NCBI RefSeq assembly: GCF_003383615.1
Contig: NZ_QNUL01000026.1
Span: 35,338-99,337 of the forward strand
DNA length: 64,000 nucleotides
Source: Dyadobacter luteus
Lineage (GTDB): Bacteria > Bacteroidota > Bacteroidia > Cytophagales > Spirosomataceae
Direction: 5' to 3'
Shown here: positions 27,484 to 36,150 of the stretch, in pieces
Layout of the letters: every line of letters begins with the position of its first letter
Numbering within the stretch: position 1 is the first letter of the stretch
The notes under the pieces: model-generated
The model's database searches: none
Seen by the model: only the letters and a program-made list of their open reading frames with translations
Told to the model about the DNA's origin: nothing
Made by a program: the position numbers and the translations under genes

Positions 27484-28695
27484 TCAGATCGGATTTTGGA
27501 TAGCGCAAAGAAATCCTTCTGCAACTGATTTGGAGTAATCCAAATTCTGACCGGCGCGATTGTGAATAGGCTCGGATTTTTCTCTTAAAAAAGTTCCCAG
27601 CCGGTTGTTCATCACAGCCTTGATCTCTGAGAGTACGGACAGTGCTATTTCTTCAGATGTTTCAGCGCCTATATCCAGTCCTGTAGGTCCGAAAATTTTA
27701 CTTTTTTGCTTCTCGGTGACGGTAAGTCCATCCTTTTCAAGATCATCAAACATCCGATCCAGCTTCTTTTTCGGACCCAATGTTCCGATGTATGGACAAA
27801 TGTCCAGCATGATAAGCTCCTTCAGAAGTGCAATGTCATAATTGTAATTATGGGTCATTAGCACAAAAAATGTCTGCTCATCTGGCGTAATATGTGTGAG
27901 CACGTCATTGGCTTTGGAAACCAACACCTGTGTGGCTTTCGGGAATCTTTGGTAAGTTGCATGACCATTCCGGCCATCTACGACAATGATATTCCAGCCC
28001 AAAACCGATGCCATGTCCATGAGCGGAATGGTGTCGTTACCTGCACCGGCAATCACAAGTGACGGAGGGGTTTTGAGATATTCTACAAAGCCTGTCAGAT
28101 TTTGACCGTCAATTACAAAACTCTTAAAAAACGAATCCTGAATTTGTTGAGCATGTTCGATTTCTTTTAAGAAAACATCATTACTTACAATAGAAGCTAC
28201 ACTATACTCGGATATATTTTCTTTTTCAAGGTACAGACAGCATGTTCCTGGCTGAAAATCTTTCCGTCCTGTCAGAGAAAACAATGTGAGCAAAACCGCA
28301 TTTTGCCTTTTTGCGGATGCACGCTTCAGTAAAGCAATAGGATTGTTAACCTGTTCGGGATCAATAGGTTCGAAAAGAATATGTACTATACCATTACACC
28401 CCAGTTGCACCCCCAGCGTATTGTCATCATCATCTGTGGTATCGTACGTTACCAGTTTGTTTTTCTGTTGAGAAATTGCCAAAAGTGCTTTCCTAAGTGC
28501 ATCACCCTCCAGGCAGCCACCGCTTATAGCACCGGTCAGCTGTCCATCGTCAGTAACAAGCATCCGCGCTCCGGGTCTCCTGTACGACGAACCTTCCACA
28601 TGAACCACTGTGGCCAGCGCCATGCTTTTTTTTGCCGAAACTGCTGCGTCGAATGCATTAATGATGTCCTTAATTTCTTTCACTGCGATGTGCAT
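27484..28695 (-). CDS. XdhC-family molybdenum cofactor insertion protein
   Basis: A 403-residue XdhC/CoxI protein. The N-terminal domain carries VEGSSYRRPGARMLV and AISGGCLEGDA, including the conserved cysteine. The C-terminal Rossmann domain starts SLVIAGAGNDTIPL and has MTHNYNYD and YIGTLGPKKK. XdhC proteins bind the molybdenum cofactor, help its sulfuration and hand it to xanthine-dehydrogenase-type enzymes. The gene overlaps the upstream cysteine desulfurase by 26 bases and is 3 bases from the MocA-like gene. No molybdenum hydroxylase is encoded within this window, so its client must lie elsewhere. Confidence 0.92.
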   Translation of the reverse strand: MHIAVKEIKDIINAFDAAVSAKKSMALATVVHVEGSSYRRPGARMLVTDDGQLTGAISGGCLEGDALRKALLAISQQKNKLVTYDTTDDDDNTLGVQLGCNGIVHILFEPIDPEQVNNPIALLKRASAKRQNAVLLTLFSLTGRKDFQPGTCCLYLEKENISEYSVASIVSNDVFLKEIEHAQQIQDSFFKSFVIDGQNLTGFVEYLKTPPSLVIAGAGNDTIPLMDMASVLGWNIIVVDGRNGHATYQRFPKATQVLVSKANDVLTHITPDEQTFFVLMTHNYNYDIALLKELIMLDICPYIGTLGPKKKLDRMFDDLEKDGLTVTEKQKSKIFGPTGLDIGAETSEEIALSVLSEIKAVMNNRLGTFLREKSEPIHNRAGQNLDYSKSVAEGFLCAIQNPI

Positions 28696-29827
28696 TTACA
28701 ATTTTGGAAATTACCTCTATGGCCAGATCAATGTGTTCAGATGTGGTGAATCTGCCTAAACTGATTCGGAAAGAGTTGCGGATCAGTTCTACCGGAACGC
28801 CCATTGCCATTAACACGTGACTTGGTTGAATAGTTGCTGAGGTACACGCTGAGCTTTGGGAAAATGCAATACGTCCGGAAGCTTCCAACATCATCTTTTC
28901 TCCATCCACACCGGGGAAGGTAATGTTGGAGCAGTGAGGGAGTCGCGAGGAAGAACCGCTATTTATGATGACATCAAGGTTCCCCAATTCTGATTCCAGC
29001 TGGCTACGCAGGCGGCTCAAACGTGCAGCTTCGGATGCTAATTCTGTTTCTGCCAGTTCACATGCTTTTCCCAGGCCGACAATTGCCGGCACATTCAATG
29101 TACCGCTTCTGCGGTTTCTCTCATGCCCGCCACCATCAATTTGTGCTGTAAGTGTTGGCCCATTTTTCTTTTTAACGTAAAGAACTCCTATCCCTTTCGG
29201 ACCGTATAATTTATGCGCACTAAAGGCCAACAGGTCAATATTGTTTTCCTGTACATCCACTGGTATTTTACCAACAGCTTGAGTGGCGTCGGTAAAAAAG
29301 TATATGTCATGCTTGGCTGCGATGTTACCAATTTCTTTGATGGGCTGAATAACTCCTGTTTCATTGTTGGCGAACATTACCGCAATGAGCAACGTATCTT
29401 TATTTATTGCTGCTTCAAGCTCATCCAAACGAATCAGCCCGTTTTCATCTACAGGCAGGTAGGTAACCCGCCCACCTTTTTTCTCAATAGCGAGGCAAGT
29501 ATCCAACACTGCTTTGTGTTCCGTTTGGACCGTAATCAGGTGACTGGCTTTTTGACCGTTGCTTTCAAAAACACCTTTTACTGCCAGATTAACAGCTTCA
29601 GTGGCACCGGAGGTAAAAACGATTTCTTTTGGAGAAGCGCCGATTAAAGCCGCAATACTTTCTCTTGCATGTTCCACGGCTTCTTCCGCTTCCCAGCCAA
29701 ATGAATGAGTTTTGCTTGCAGCATTACCGAACTTGTCCAGAAAATAGGGCAGCATTTCTTCCAGCACACGAGGATCCATCGGTGTGGTGGCGTTGTTATC
29801 AAGATAAACGGGTAAATGGGAATTCAT
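28670..29827 (-). CDS. Cysteine desulfurase (NifS/IscS type)
   Basis: A 385-residue class V aminotransferase-fold PLP enzyme that takes sulfur from cysteine. It opens YLDNNATTPMDP, has TEHKAVLDT (PLP-stacking His), the PLP lysine in FSAHKLYGPKGIG, and the persulfide cysteine in QSSACTSATIQPSHVLMAMG. It is of the IscS/NifS group with the longer active-site loop. No iscU or other Fe-S assembly gene is next to it. Instead it overlaps xdhC by 26 bases, so a job as sulfur donor for the molybdenum cofactor is likely, as described for NifS4 and XdhC of Rhodobacter capsulatus. A housekeeping Fe-S role is not excluded. Confidence 0.92.
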   Translation of the reverse strand: MNSHLPVYLDNNATTPMDPRVLEEMLPYFLDKFGNAASKTHSFGWEAEEAVEHARESIAALIGASPKEIVFTSGATEAVNLAVKGVFESNGQKASHLITVQTEHKAVLDTCLAIEKKGGRVTYLPVDENGLIRLDELEAAINKDTLLIAVMFANNETGVIQPIKEIGNIAAKHDIYFFTDATQAVGKIPVDVQENNIDLLAFSAHKLYGPKGIGVLYVKKKNGPTLTAQIDGGGHERNRRSGTLNVPAIVGLGKACELAETELASEAARLSRLRSQLESELGNLDVIINSGSSSRLPHCSNITFPGVDGEKMMLEASGRIAFSQSSACTSATIQPSHVLMAMGVPVELIRNSFRISLGRFTTSEHIDLAIEVISKIVNAHRSERN

Positions 29828-29996
29828 GGTGGTGAATATACCTTGATTTTGGTTACAGGGCAGTCAGTCAAAGTAAGTAAATTAACTGAAATTTCGAAAA
29901 CTTGTAAGAATATGAAGCTATTCAGTAGGCTTATTATACCTTTTATTAAATCTTAGATTCTGGCCCGGGTTTTTCTCTATAATGAAACTAATTATT

Positions 29997-30004
29997 TAAA
30001 TTTG
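29997..30004 (+). promoter_or_regulatory. Possible -7 box upstream of the peroxiredoxin gene
   Basis: TAAATTTG fits TAnnTTTG in an AT-rich gap, 53 bases before the ATG at 30058. No -33 element is apparent. Confidence 0.35.
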
Positions 30005-30057
30005 TGTTAAACTCTATAAGTTTAATAGATTATTGTTTCATTTAAAATCTTAAAATT

Positions 30058-30693
30058 ATGTCACTTCGACTTGGAGATATAGCCCCTGATTTTGAGGCTA
30101 ACACTACACAGGGGCAGATCCAATTCCACGAATGGCTGGGTAGCAGCTGGGGATTGTTGTTTTCTCACCCTGCTGATTTTACACCGGTTTGCACCACTGA
30201 ACTTGGAAAAACTGCGCTTTTGAAAGGTGAATTTGAAAAGCGTAATGTGAAAGTACTTGCCGTGAGTGTTGATGATATCGATTCACACAATCGCTGGATT
30301 CCGGATATCAATGAAGTCAATAATACGGAGGTTAACTTTCCGATCATCGCTGATGAAGGCCGCAAAGTAGCTGAATTGTATGACATGATCCACCCGAATG
30401 CAAGTGAAAAAGCGACAGTTCGCTCTGTATTTGTAATCGGTCCTGACAAGAAAATTAAACTGACACTGACTTATCCTGCTTCTACAGGACGTAATTTCAA
30501 TGAAATTTTGCGTGTTATTGACTCTTTGCAGTTGACTGCTAATTACTCTGTAGCAACTCCTGCAGACTGGGCGGACGGAGATGATGTGATCGTTGTTCCG
30601 GCTGTTAGCACAGAAGATGCTGAAAAGAAATTCACAAAAGGTCTGAATATTGTGAAGCCATACCTGCGCTACACGCCACAACCAAATAAGTAA
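30058..30693 (+). CDS. 1-Cys peroxiredoxin (Prx6 type)
   Basis: A 211-residue peroxiredoxin of the Prx6 subfamily, which reduces hydrogen peroxide and organic hydroperoxides. The peroxidatic cysteine is Cys45 in HPADFTPVCTTELG, with the conserved Pro and Thr of the PxxxTxxC motif. No other cysteine exists in the protein, so reduction must rely on an external thiol; bacillithiol, whose first synthetic enzyme is encoded in this window, is a plausible but untested partner. The C-terminal dimerisation arm (VVPAVSTEDAEKKF) has the family length. The gene stands alone and has a bidirectional terminator. Confidence 0.95.
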   Translation: MSLRLGDIAPDFEANTTQGQIQFHEWLGSSWGLLFSHPADFTPVCTTELGKTALLKGEFEKRNVKVLAVSVDDIDSHNRWIPDINEVNNTEVNFPIIADEGRKVAELYDMIHPNASEKATVRSVFVIGPDKKIKLTLTYPASTGRNFNEILRVIDSLQLTANYSVATPADWADGDDVIVVPAVSTEDAEKKFTKGLNIVKPYLRYTPQPNK

Positions 30694-30713
30694 TATCTGT
30701 TATTTTGATATAG

Positions 30714-30752
30714 AAAAAGTCCTTCATTACACAGCGTAGCGAAGGACTTTTT
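30714..30752. terminator. Bidirectional terminator
   Basis: AAAAAGTCCTTC (30714-30725) pairs with GAAGGACTTTTT (30741-30752), between the convergent peroxiredoxin and membrane-protein genes. Confidence 0.88.
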
Positions 30753-30769
30753 TATTGTTTCGGAGCTCT

Positions 30770-31474
30770 TTAGTTCTCGGTATAATCCTCACCATAATAT
30801 TTCATATCTCTGGCTCCCAGGTAATAGTAATAGATGGACATCGCCATCGGAATGTGAGCAATGTCGTTATAATTGAACCAGGGGCCAAAACTGAATTTCA
30901 GCGCATGAAAACCGGCTGAAACTGCCCCAAGAAAAGTAGCGATAAAAATGTAGCGGCTTCCCGGGTCACTCTTCTTCCGATATACATAAATTTCTATCAG
31001 ACATAACATCAGGAAAAGGCCGTAGAATGCATGCACTTCCACAACAATAAAGTTGAGGGTGACAAGAGCCAGTACAAAAAAAATGGAAAGCTCTATGTAA
31101 TTAAGCCATCCCAGATATTTTCCTATTTTTTGTGAGAGTAAGGGTTTTACATGCCAGATAGCTGCGCGTTCAAAAAGGGCTACCGCAATCATACTTGAAA
31201 ACCAACCGGGAATTTTTCCAGGCTGCCCGGTTAGATATAGAAAGCCATGTCCGAGTATACCGCCGATTGCTGTTGCCAAACCCATAAATAGGAAAAAGTA
31301 CTGGGTTTGTTTGTACATCCTATGTGTTCTGCCCAGTTGGTTGAGCTTCACAAATCCGTACACACATACTGCCGTCATCATCAGGCTGGATAAAACAGAA
31401 GAAGGTTCCAGAATGGTGATACCAAACAATTGGATCTGGTGTACCTTACTGAAATCAATGGCTAAGACATTCAT
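30770..31474 (-). CDS. Seven-helix membrane protein of unknown function
   Basis: A 234-residue protein with about seven membrane helices and short loops. His and acidic residues sit near the helix ends: GHGFLYL near residue 76, FHALKFSFGPWFNYNDIAHIPMAMSIYYYYLGAR at 190-224 (given here only as a landmark region), and a polar tail. The His-rich pattern at the last two helices recalls the CREST/alkaline ceramidase-like seven-helix hydrolases and some DUF6962-type proteins, but the resemblance is too weak for a call. The gene is alone, with a terminator after it. Confidence 0.72.
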   Translation of the reverse strand: MNVLAIDFSKVHQIQLFGITILEPSSVLSSLMMTAVCVYGFVKLNQLGRTHRMYKQTQYFFLFMGLATAIGGILGHGFLYLTGQPGKIPGWFSSMIAVALFERAAIWHVKPLLSQKIGKYLGWLNYIELSIFFVLALVTLNFIVVEVHAFYGLFLMLCLIEIYVYRKKSDPGSRYIFIATFLGAVSAGFHALKFSFGPWFNYNDIAHIPMAMSIYYYYLGARDMKYYGEDYTEN

Positions 31475-31645
31475 AAAATTAAAAGTATTGCAATAACGCT
31501 GTTATCAGAATTTCCAAAGTAACTACAATTGAGCCGTTATCCCATCATTTGAGACCATGTTATGACTGTTTGACTACATACAAGGAAGCTGCTATGAAAG
31601 AGTAGGTGGTGGTATTTGTATATATTTCATGTATTTATTGTACTT

Positions 31646-31653
31646 TACGTTTG
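31646..31653 (+). promoter_or_regulatory. -7 box before the 4HB-sensor gene
   Basis: TACGTTTG is an exact TAnnTTTG match 22 bases before the ATG at 31676. It lies downstream of the alternative TTG start at 31616, which favours the ATG. Confidence 0.5.
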
Positions 31654-31675
31654 TGTTTTAGCTAATTTTCTATTT

Positions 31676-32377
31676 ATGAAGTGGTCGTTTGTTATTCAGC
31701 AAAAATTCAAAACAGCAATTATACTGGGCGGAATGATGTGTATGATCGTTGCTGCTACACTGATATCCCGAATGAATATGCAGGGGATAGATAAATCATT
31801 TTCATCCATTTATCAGGATCGGCTTATTCCGGCTACCAACATTATCTACCTTACAGAAAACCTCTACGGCAAAAGGCTCTCACTGGAGAAATTCTTATTA
31901 TCTGATGAAATGTGTAACTCAGAAGAGATTGCCGCAGGGTTGAGTTCGCATAACAATCACATAGATTCCCTGATCAAAGCATTCGAGAAAACCTATCTGG
32001 TAGATCAGGAAGCGAAGAGTTTGGGGGCGTTTAAAAACCGCGTTGCCGAGTATGCGTTGCTGGAAAAGGTGATCATCAACCTCTATGCATCCGGCCATGT
32101 GGCTGCTGGCAAAGAGCTTTTTGAAGGTGCGGGTGCCAGAACATTCCAAAGTACCATTCATAATTTGAACGAACTGACGTCAATTCAATCCAGAGTAGGG
32201 CAGGAGTTAATGAAGGAAACCAAAAGTGATATGGCAAGTTTCAGTCTGATCTCCTTTCTACAGATTGCACTTGCGATCATCATTGGCCTTATTGTGATTG
32301 TCCTTGTACAGAACTCTACGATTATCAGTAAGTCAAAGGCAAGCAAAGACAGCGGGGGCTATTTCAATCTGAACTGA
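31676..32377 (+). CDS. Orphan four-helix-bundle (4HB_MCP-like) membrane sensor
   Basis: From the ATG at 31676 the protein has 233 residues. It has a first membrane helix at about 10-30 (KTAIILGGMMCMIVAATLIS) and an extracytoplasmic helical domain of some 160 residues starting MNMQGIDKSFSSIYQDRLIPATNI. A second membrane helix follows (LQIALAIIIGLIVIVLV), then a short Lys/Ser tail. The Y-x-D-R-L-x-P-x-x-x-I pattern is the hallmark of 4HB_MCP ligand-binding domains of chemoreceptors. Unlike a chemoreceptor it has no HAMP or signalling domain; it stops about 20 residues after the second helix. A partner protein would be needed to pass a signal. Confidence 0.8.
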   Translation: MKWSFVIQQKFKTAIILGGMMCMIVAATLISRMNMQGIDKSFSSIYQDRLIPATNIIYLTENLYGKRLSLEKFLLSDEMCNSEEIAAGLSSHNNHIDSLIKAFEKTYLVDQEAKSLGAFKNRVAEYALLEKVIINLYASGHVAAGKELFEGAGARTFQSTIHNLNELTSIQSRVGQELMKETKSDMASFSLISFLQIALAIIIGLIVIVLVQNSTIISKSKASKDSGGYFNLN

Positions 32378-32379
32378 CA

Positions 32380-32411
32380 AAAAAAGGTCCGGTTATGAAA
32401 AACCAGACCTT
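32380..32411 (-). terminator. Terminator of the lipoprotein gene
   Basis: AAGGTCTGGTT/AACCGGACCTT stem on the minus strand (32401-32411 with 32384-32394, one mismatch), followed by a T run. It lies 25 bases after the lipoprotein stop. Confidence 0.7.
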
Positions 32412-32436
32412 CATTGTTAAATATATATCGGGGAGA

Positions 32437-32988
32437 TTAGTTACCTACTTTTCTGCCTTTAAGCGTTTCACGGGAGTTTTTAACTTGTTTCAAAAGATCC
32501 TTCTTCACAAACAGACGTGCTCCGTTGCCTCCCTGAAGATCAAATGTACGTTCTTTATAGTCGAATTTGTTATTAGGCAAAACATCTAAAAAGTAGTTCT
32601 GACCACTCAGATTGAACTTCATTCCTTTCTGATCCTGTTGCGTATCATCCCATGAAACGTTGATAGTTCCGTTCCCTGTACCAAGGGCAACTCCCGGAGT
32701 AAATGGTAGCACATTGATTGTTTGAATGCTTTTACCATTACTCATCGTAATCTGTCCTTCCGGATTTACCTTGATGTCATTCGGATCTGAAACCTCGCGA
32801 CGGATATTGATCGCCTTGTCGTTGAAAAACTGAACTTTTTCCAGAGGAATATTTGCAGATTCAAGATCACGTCTCAGGTCTTCGGTAAATACTGTATAAT
32901 TAGATAGAGGGACGGAGTTCATGGTTGTGCAGGCCGAAACTGCAGAAAACAAAAGAATACCGGCAACAAATTTTTTAACAAGATTCAT
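32437..32988 (-). CDS. Lipoprotein of unknown function
   Basis: A 183-residue lipoprotein with a clear signal and lipobox (MNLVKKFVAGILLFSAVSAC, lipid Cys20). The mature part starts TTMNSVPLSNYTVFTEDLRRDL, is beta-rich, and ends in a basic segment (KKDLLKQVKNSRETLKGRKVG). I do not recognise a domain. It stands alone between the sensor gene and the divergently transcribed htpG, and should sit on the periplasmic face of the inner or outer membrane. Confidence 0.78.
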   Translation of the reverse strand: MNLVKKFVAGILLFSAVSACTTMNSVPLSNYTVFTEDLRRDLESANIPLEKVQFFNDKAINIRREVSDPNDIKVNPEGQITMSNGKSIQTINVLPFTPGVALGTGNGTINVSWDDTQQDQKGMKFNLSGQNYFLDVLPNNKFDYKERTFDLQGGNGARLFVKKDLLKQVKNSRETLKGRKVGN

Positions 32989-33209
32989 ACGTATTGGATA
33001 GTCTAGATATTCAGTTCAGAATAAGATTTGGTGTCGCAAATTAAGAAAAACACTTACAGTTAACAATATACCATTTTAATATTGAGGTAACGGATTTTTA
33101 TGACAATCTGTCAGCCCCCGACTGATTGATTGCTAATGGAACGCAAATTTTCATCGTGTATTGCAAGAGCTAAATTATTTCTAAAATTTTAAACCAAACT
33201 GCGACTAAT

Positions 33210-35036
33210 ATGGAGACAGGGATTCAGGAAAAAGGAAATTTAAGTATACACACCGAGAATATTTTCCCGATTATTAAGAAATTCCTTTACTCAGATCATG
33301 AAATTTTCCTGAGAGAACTTGTATCGAACGCTGTAGATGCAACTCAGAAACTGAAGAAACTTTCCTCATACGGAGAATTCAACGGAGAGCTGGGTGAATT
33401 GAAAGTGGTTGTGAAGTTGGATAAAGATGCCAAAACTATCACGATCAGCGATAATGGTATCGGTATGACTGCCGATGAAATCAAAAAATACATCAATCAA
33501 ATTGCATTTTCGGGAGCTACTGAGTTCGTTGAAAAATATAAAGATAAAGGAGACGAGGGCAAAATCATCGGAAACTTTGGTCTTGGATTTTATTCAGCCT
33601 ATATGGTTGCAAAAAATGTAGAGATCATCACGAAATCTTACAAAGATGATTCTGAGGCTGTACGTTGGGAATGTGACGGTTCAACCGAATTTACACTTTC
33701 TTCTGCCGAAAAGGCTGATCGGGGATCGGACATCATACTTCATATTGCAGAAGACTCGGAAGAATTCCTGGACGACTACCGTTTGCGTGGAATTCTGGAG
33801 AAATACGGAAAATTCCTTCCTATTCAAATCGAATTTGAAGATAAGGTCATCAACAATACAAGCCCGATCTGGACAAAGAATCCTTCAGAGCTGAAAGATG
33901 AAGACTACATTGCGTTCTACAAGGAGTTGTACCCGATGAGCGAGGATCCGTTGTTCTGGATTCACCTGAATGTGGATTATCCGTTCAACCTTACCGGGGT
34001 TCTTTATTTCCCTAAACTGAAAAATGATTTCCAGGGGCAGCGCGAAAAAATTCAGTTGTACAGCCGTCAGGTGTTTATTACTGACGAAGTAAAGGATATC
34101 GTGCCTGATTTCCTTCAGTTACTTCATGGTGTGATCGACTCTCCGGATATTCCTTTGAACGTTTCCAGAAGTTACTTGCAGGCTGATGGTAATGTGAAAA
34201 AGATTAACGGCTACATTACACGTAAAGTAGGGGATAAGCTCGCTGAGATATTCAAGAATGATCGCGAAAGTTTCGAGGCGAAGTTTGACGATATTGGTCT
34301 TTTCGTGAAATATGGTATCGTAAGCGACGAGAAATTCTATGAAAAAGCCAAGGATTTCTGTTTGGTTAAAAATGTGGATGGTAAGTTCTTTACCTTCTCT
34401 GAATACAGCGAGTTGGTTAAAGAAAACCAGACTGACAAAAATGACACGCAGATCTGGCTTTACACGACTGACGAACAGAAACAAGATGCCTTTATCCAGT
34501 CAGCTAAAAAACGCAGCTATGATGTGCTGTCTCTGACAAGCGTTATTGATGCACATTTCATTAATGCATTAGAGCAGAAGCTTGAAAAAACTTCGGTGAA
34601 GCGTGTGGATGCTGATACTTTGGACAAGCTGATCGAAAAAGATGTGAAGTTAGAAAGCATCTTGTCTGCTGATGATCAGGAAAAGGCGAAAAAGCTTTTC
34701 GAGGAAGTCGCTGACTCAAAAAGTGCGCACATTGCAGTAGAAGCTATGCCGGTTGATGAGTTGCCGGTGGTGATTACATTCCCTGAATTTATGCGCCGTA
34801 TGACAGACATGCAGGCTACATCAGGTCAGCGTTCTATGTTTGGCGATATGCCTTTGATGTATACAGTGTCACTGAATGCGAATCACCCGATTATCGGGAA
34901 GGTTTTGCAAACGGAAAACGAGGAGGAACAGAAATCACTTGCCAAGCAGGTTTACGATCTTGCGTTACTTTCGCAAGGCTTGCTTACAGGAAGTGACCTT
35001 ACTAAGTTCATCCAGAGAACTGTCACTACGCTTTAA
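33210..35036 (+). CDS. htpG: Molecular chaperone HtpG (Hsp90)
   Basis: A 608-residue bacterial Hsp90. The N-terminal GHKL ATPase has LRELVSNAVDATQKL, ISDNGIGMT and the lid region GNFGLGFYSAYMVA. The middle domain carries NVSRSYLQADGNVKKI with the arginine that contacts ATP. The C-terminal dimerisation domain ends KFIQRTVTTL. It is slightly shorter than the Escherichia coli protein (624), as is usual in Bacteroidota. It assists folding of client proteins in the cytoplasm. A strong terminator follows. Confidence 0.96.
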   Translation: METGIQEKGNLSIHTENIFPIIKKFLYSDHEIFLRELVSNAVDATQKLKKLSSYGEFNGELGELKVVVKLDKDAKTITISDNGIGMTADEIKKYINQIAFSGATEFVEKYKDKGDEGKIIGNFGLGFYSAYMVAKNVEIITKSYKDDSEAVRWECDGSTEFTLSSAEKADRGSDIILHIAEDSEEFLDDYRLRGILEKYGKFLPIQIEFEDKVINNTSPIWTKNPSELKDEDYIAFYKELYPMSEDPLFWIHLNVDYPFNLTGVLYFPKLKNDFQGQREKIQLYSRQVFITDEVKDIVPDFLQLLHGVIDSPDIPLNVSRSYLQADGNVKKINGYITRKVGDKLAEIFKNDRESFEAKFDDIGLFVKYGIVSDEKFYEKAKDFCLVKNVDGKFFTFSEYSELVKENQTDKNDTQIWLYTTDEQKQDAFIQSAKKRSYDVLSLTSVIDAHFINALEQKLEKTSVKRVDADTLDKLIEKDVKLESILSADDQEKAKKLFEEVADSKSAHIAVEAMPVDELPVVITFPEFMRRMTDMQATSGQRSMFGDMPLMYTVSLNANHPIIGKVLQTENEEEQKSLAKQVYDLALLSQGLLTGSDLTKFIQRTVTTL

Positions 35037-35046
35037 GATGCTGAAT

Positions 35047-35094
35047 AAAAACAAAATAGCCGCTTTCTTTATTGAGAGCGGCTATTTTGTTTTT
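35047..35094. terminator. Strong bidirectional terminator
   Basis: An 18-base perfect stem (35047-35064 with 35077-35094) with A and T tracts at the two ends. It separates htpG from the convergent OmpA/HhH operon. Confidence 0.92.
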
Positions 35095-35095
35095 A

Positions 35096-35620
35096 TTATC
35101 TTCCTCCAATCAGTTTGTCTTTAAGGGCGTTAAGCTCTTCCCATTTTCCTTCATGGGCCAGGGTCGCCTGTTCCGGCCAAGTCGTAGGATCGTGCATCTG
35201 AAACCTGGGGCCTGCTCCTTGTAATATCCTGGCTATACGTACTGCCGGAATTGCAGACAGCTGCGAATAATTCTGTATCCCGTTTTTGTTCAGAATTTCT
35301 TCAATCTTGGGTCCGATTCCCTCTATTACTTTTAAGTCCTGACAGATACCCGGATCCGGTTCCTCAATTGGATACACGGTTTTGAAAGCTCCTTTCCTTG
35401 GTGTATCTGCTTGTGCAATGGGAATCGGTTGTACAGGACGAGACCGGCATTCATCCAGTTCAAGTTGTTTTTCCGAAATTTCCTCTTCAATTCTGGTGAT
35501 GGCAGCACGAGCCACCAGGCGAGCAAGAAAGTAACCTACAGCAGCAGCAATCAAAAGTATAATGATGATTTCTGTAAATGCAACCGGTCTTGAAAATGGT
35601 GTTATCTCTATTAAAAGCAT
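35096..35620 (-). CDS. Membrane-anchored helix-hairpin-helix protein (copy 2)
   Basis: From the ATG at 35620 the protein has 174 residues. It has one membrane helix (IIIILLIAAAVGYFLARLV, about 17-36), a charged coiled segment, then a helix-hairpin-helix domain (DLKVIEGIGPKIEEILNKNG) and a C-terminal block QMHDPTTWPEQATLA...GKWEEL...L..GR. HhH motifs normally bind DNA or RNA backbone without sequence preference; here the domain would face the cytoplasm beside the membrane. The upstream neighbour (35646-36131) is a paralogue with the same block. The frame extends upstream to 35710 but overlaps that gene, so the internal ATG, 25 bases after its stop, is preferred. Confidence 0.8.
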   Translation of the reverse strand: MLLIEITPFSRPVAFTEIIIILLIAAAVGYFLARLVARAAITRIEEEISEKQLELDECRSRPVQPIPIAQADTPRKGAFKTVYPIEEPDPGICQDLKVIEGIGPKIEEILNKNGIQNYSQLSAIPAVRIARILQGAGPRFQMHDPTTWPEQATLAHEGKWEELNALKDKLIGGR

Positions 35621-35645
35621 TGTTGTAGCGAATTTAATTTTGGTG

Positions 35646-36131
35646 TCAGGATTCGAAACGTCCTTTATTAAGTTCTTTTTGCAGCTCTTCGAGCTCATTC
35701 CACATCCCATTTTGAGCTAGTGTCGCCTGCTGGGGCCATGAGCGTGGATCATGCATCTGAAATTTACTGCCGTCCTTTCTTAGTATATCTACTAACTGGT
35801 CGGGTGGTGTTTTTCCCAATTGAGAAAAATTGTAAATACCTTCAGAATTGAGAAGTTCTTCCAGTACCGGCCCTATACCTTCAATTATTTTAAGATCATC
35901 TTTGACTCGTAAAGTCGCTGCAGTGTGTATAGTATTATGTGCAAACGGCTGTTTTTCAAGAAGGCAACTGTCCAGATCAGTACTTATTCTATGCAGTTTT
36001 TTTTGTAGTAATCGCCGTTTATTTTCTGCGGAAATGTATCCGATGATATAGCCGATAACTGCTGCTCCGAAGATCATCAGCAAATGCTGCCATAACGCAT
36101 CCGGATTATTGAGAGGATTTAAATCAATCAT
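35646..36131 (-). CDS. Membrane-anchored helix-hairpin-helix protein (copy 1)
   Basis: A 161-residue protein with one membrane helix at about 18-34 (LMIFGAAVIGYIIGYIS), a basic segment (ENKRRLLQKKLHR), the helix-hairpin-helix DLKIIEGIGPVLEELLNSEG and the C-terminal block QMHDPRSWPQQATLAQNGMW. It is clearly a tandem paralogue of the 35096-35620 gene; HhH and C-terminal block align without gaps. Related single-domain HhH proteins in Bacteroidota are annotated as DUF4332-like or by resemblance to extensions of ribosomal protein L21, but I know of no established function. It starts 19 bases after the OmpA-family gene stop, so the three form one operon. Confidence 0.82.
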   Translation of the reverse strand: MIDLNPLNNPDALWQHLLMIFGAAVIGYIIGYISAENKRRLLQKKLHRISTDLDSCLLEKQPFAHNTIHTAATLRVKDDLKIIEGIGPVLEELLNSEGIYNFSQLGKTPPDQLVDILRKDGSKFQMHDPRSWPQQATLAQNGMWNELEELQKELNKGRFES

Positions 36132-36150
36132 ATTCGTTGTGTTTTAATTA

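Noticed and set aside
35621..35710. N-terminal extension of the second helix-hairpin-helix protein
   Set aside because: It overlaps the end of its paralogue and lacks similarity to it; the ATG at 35620 places the membrane helix near the N terminus as in the paralogue.
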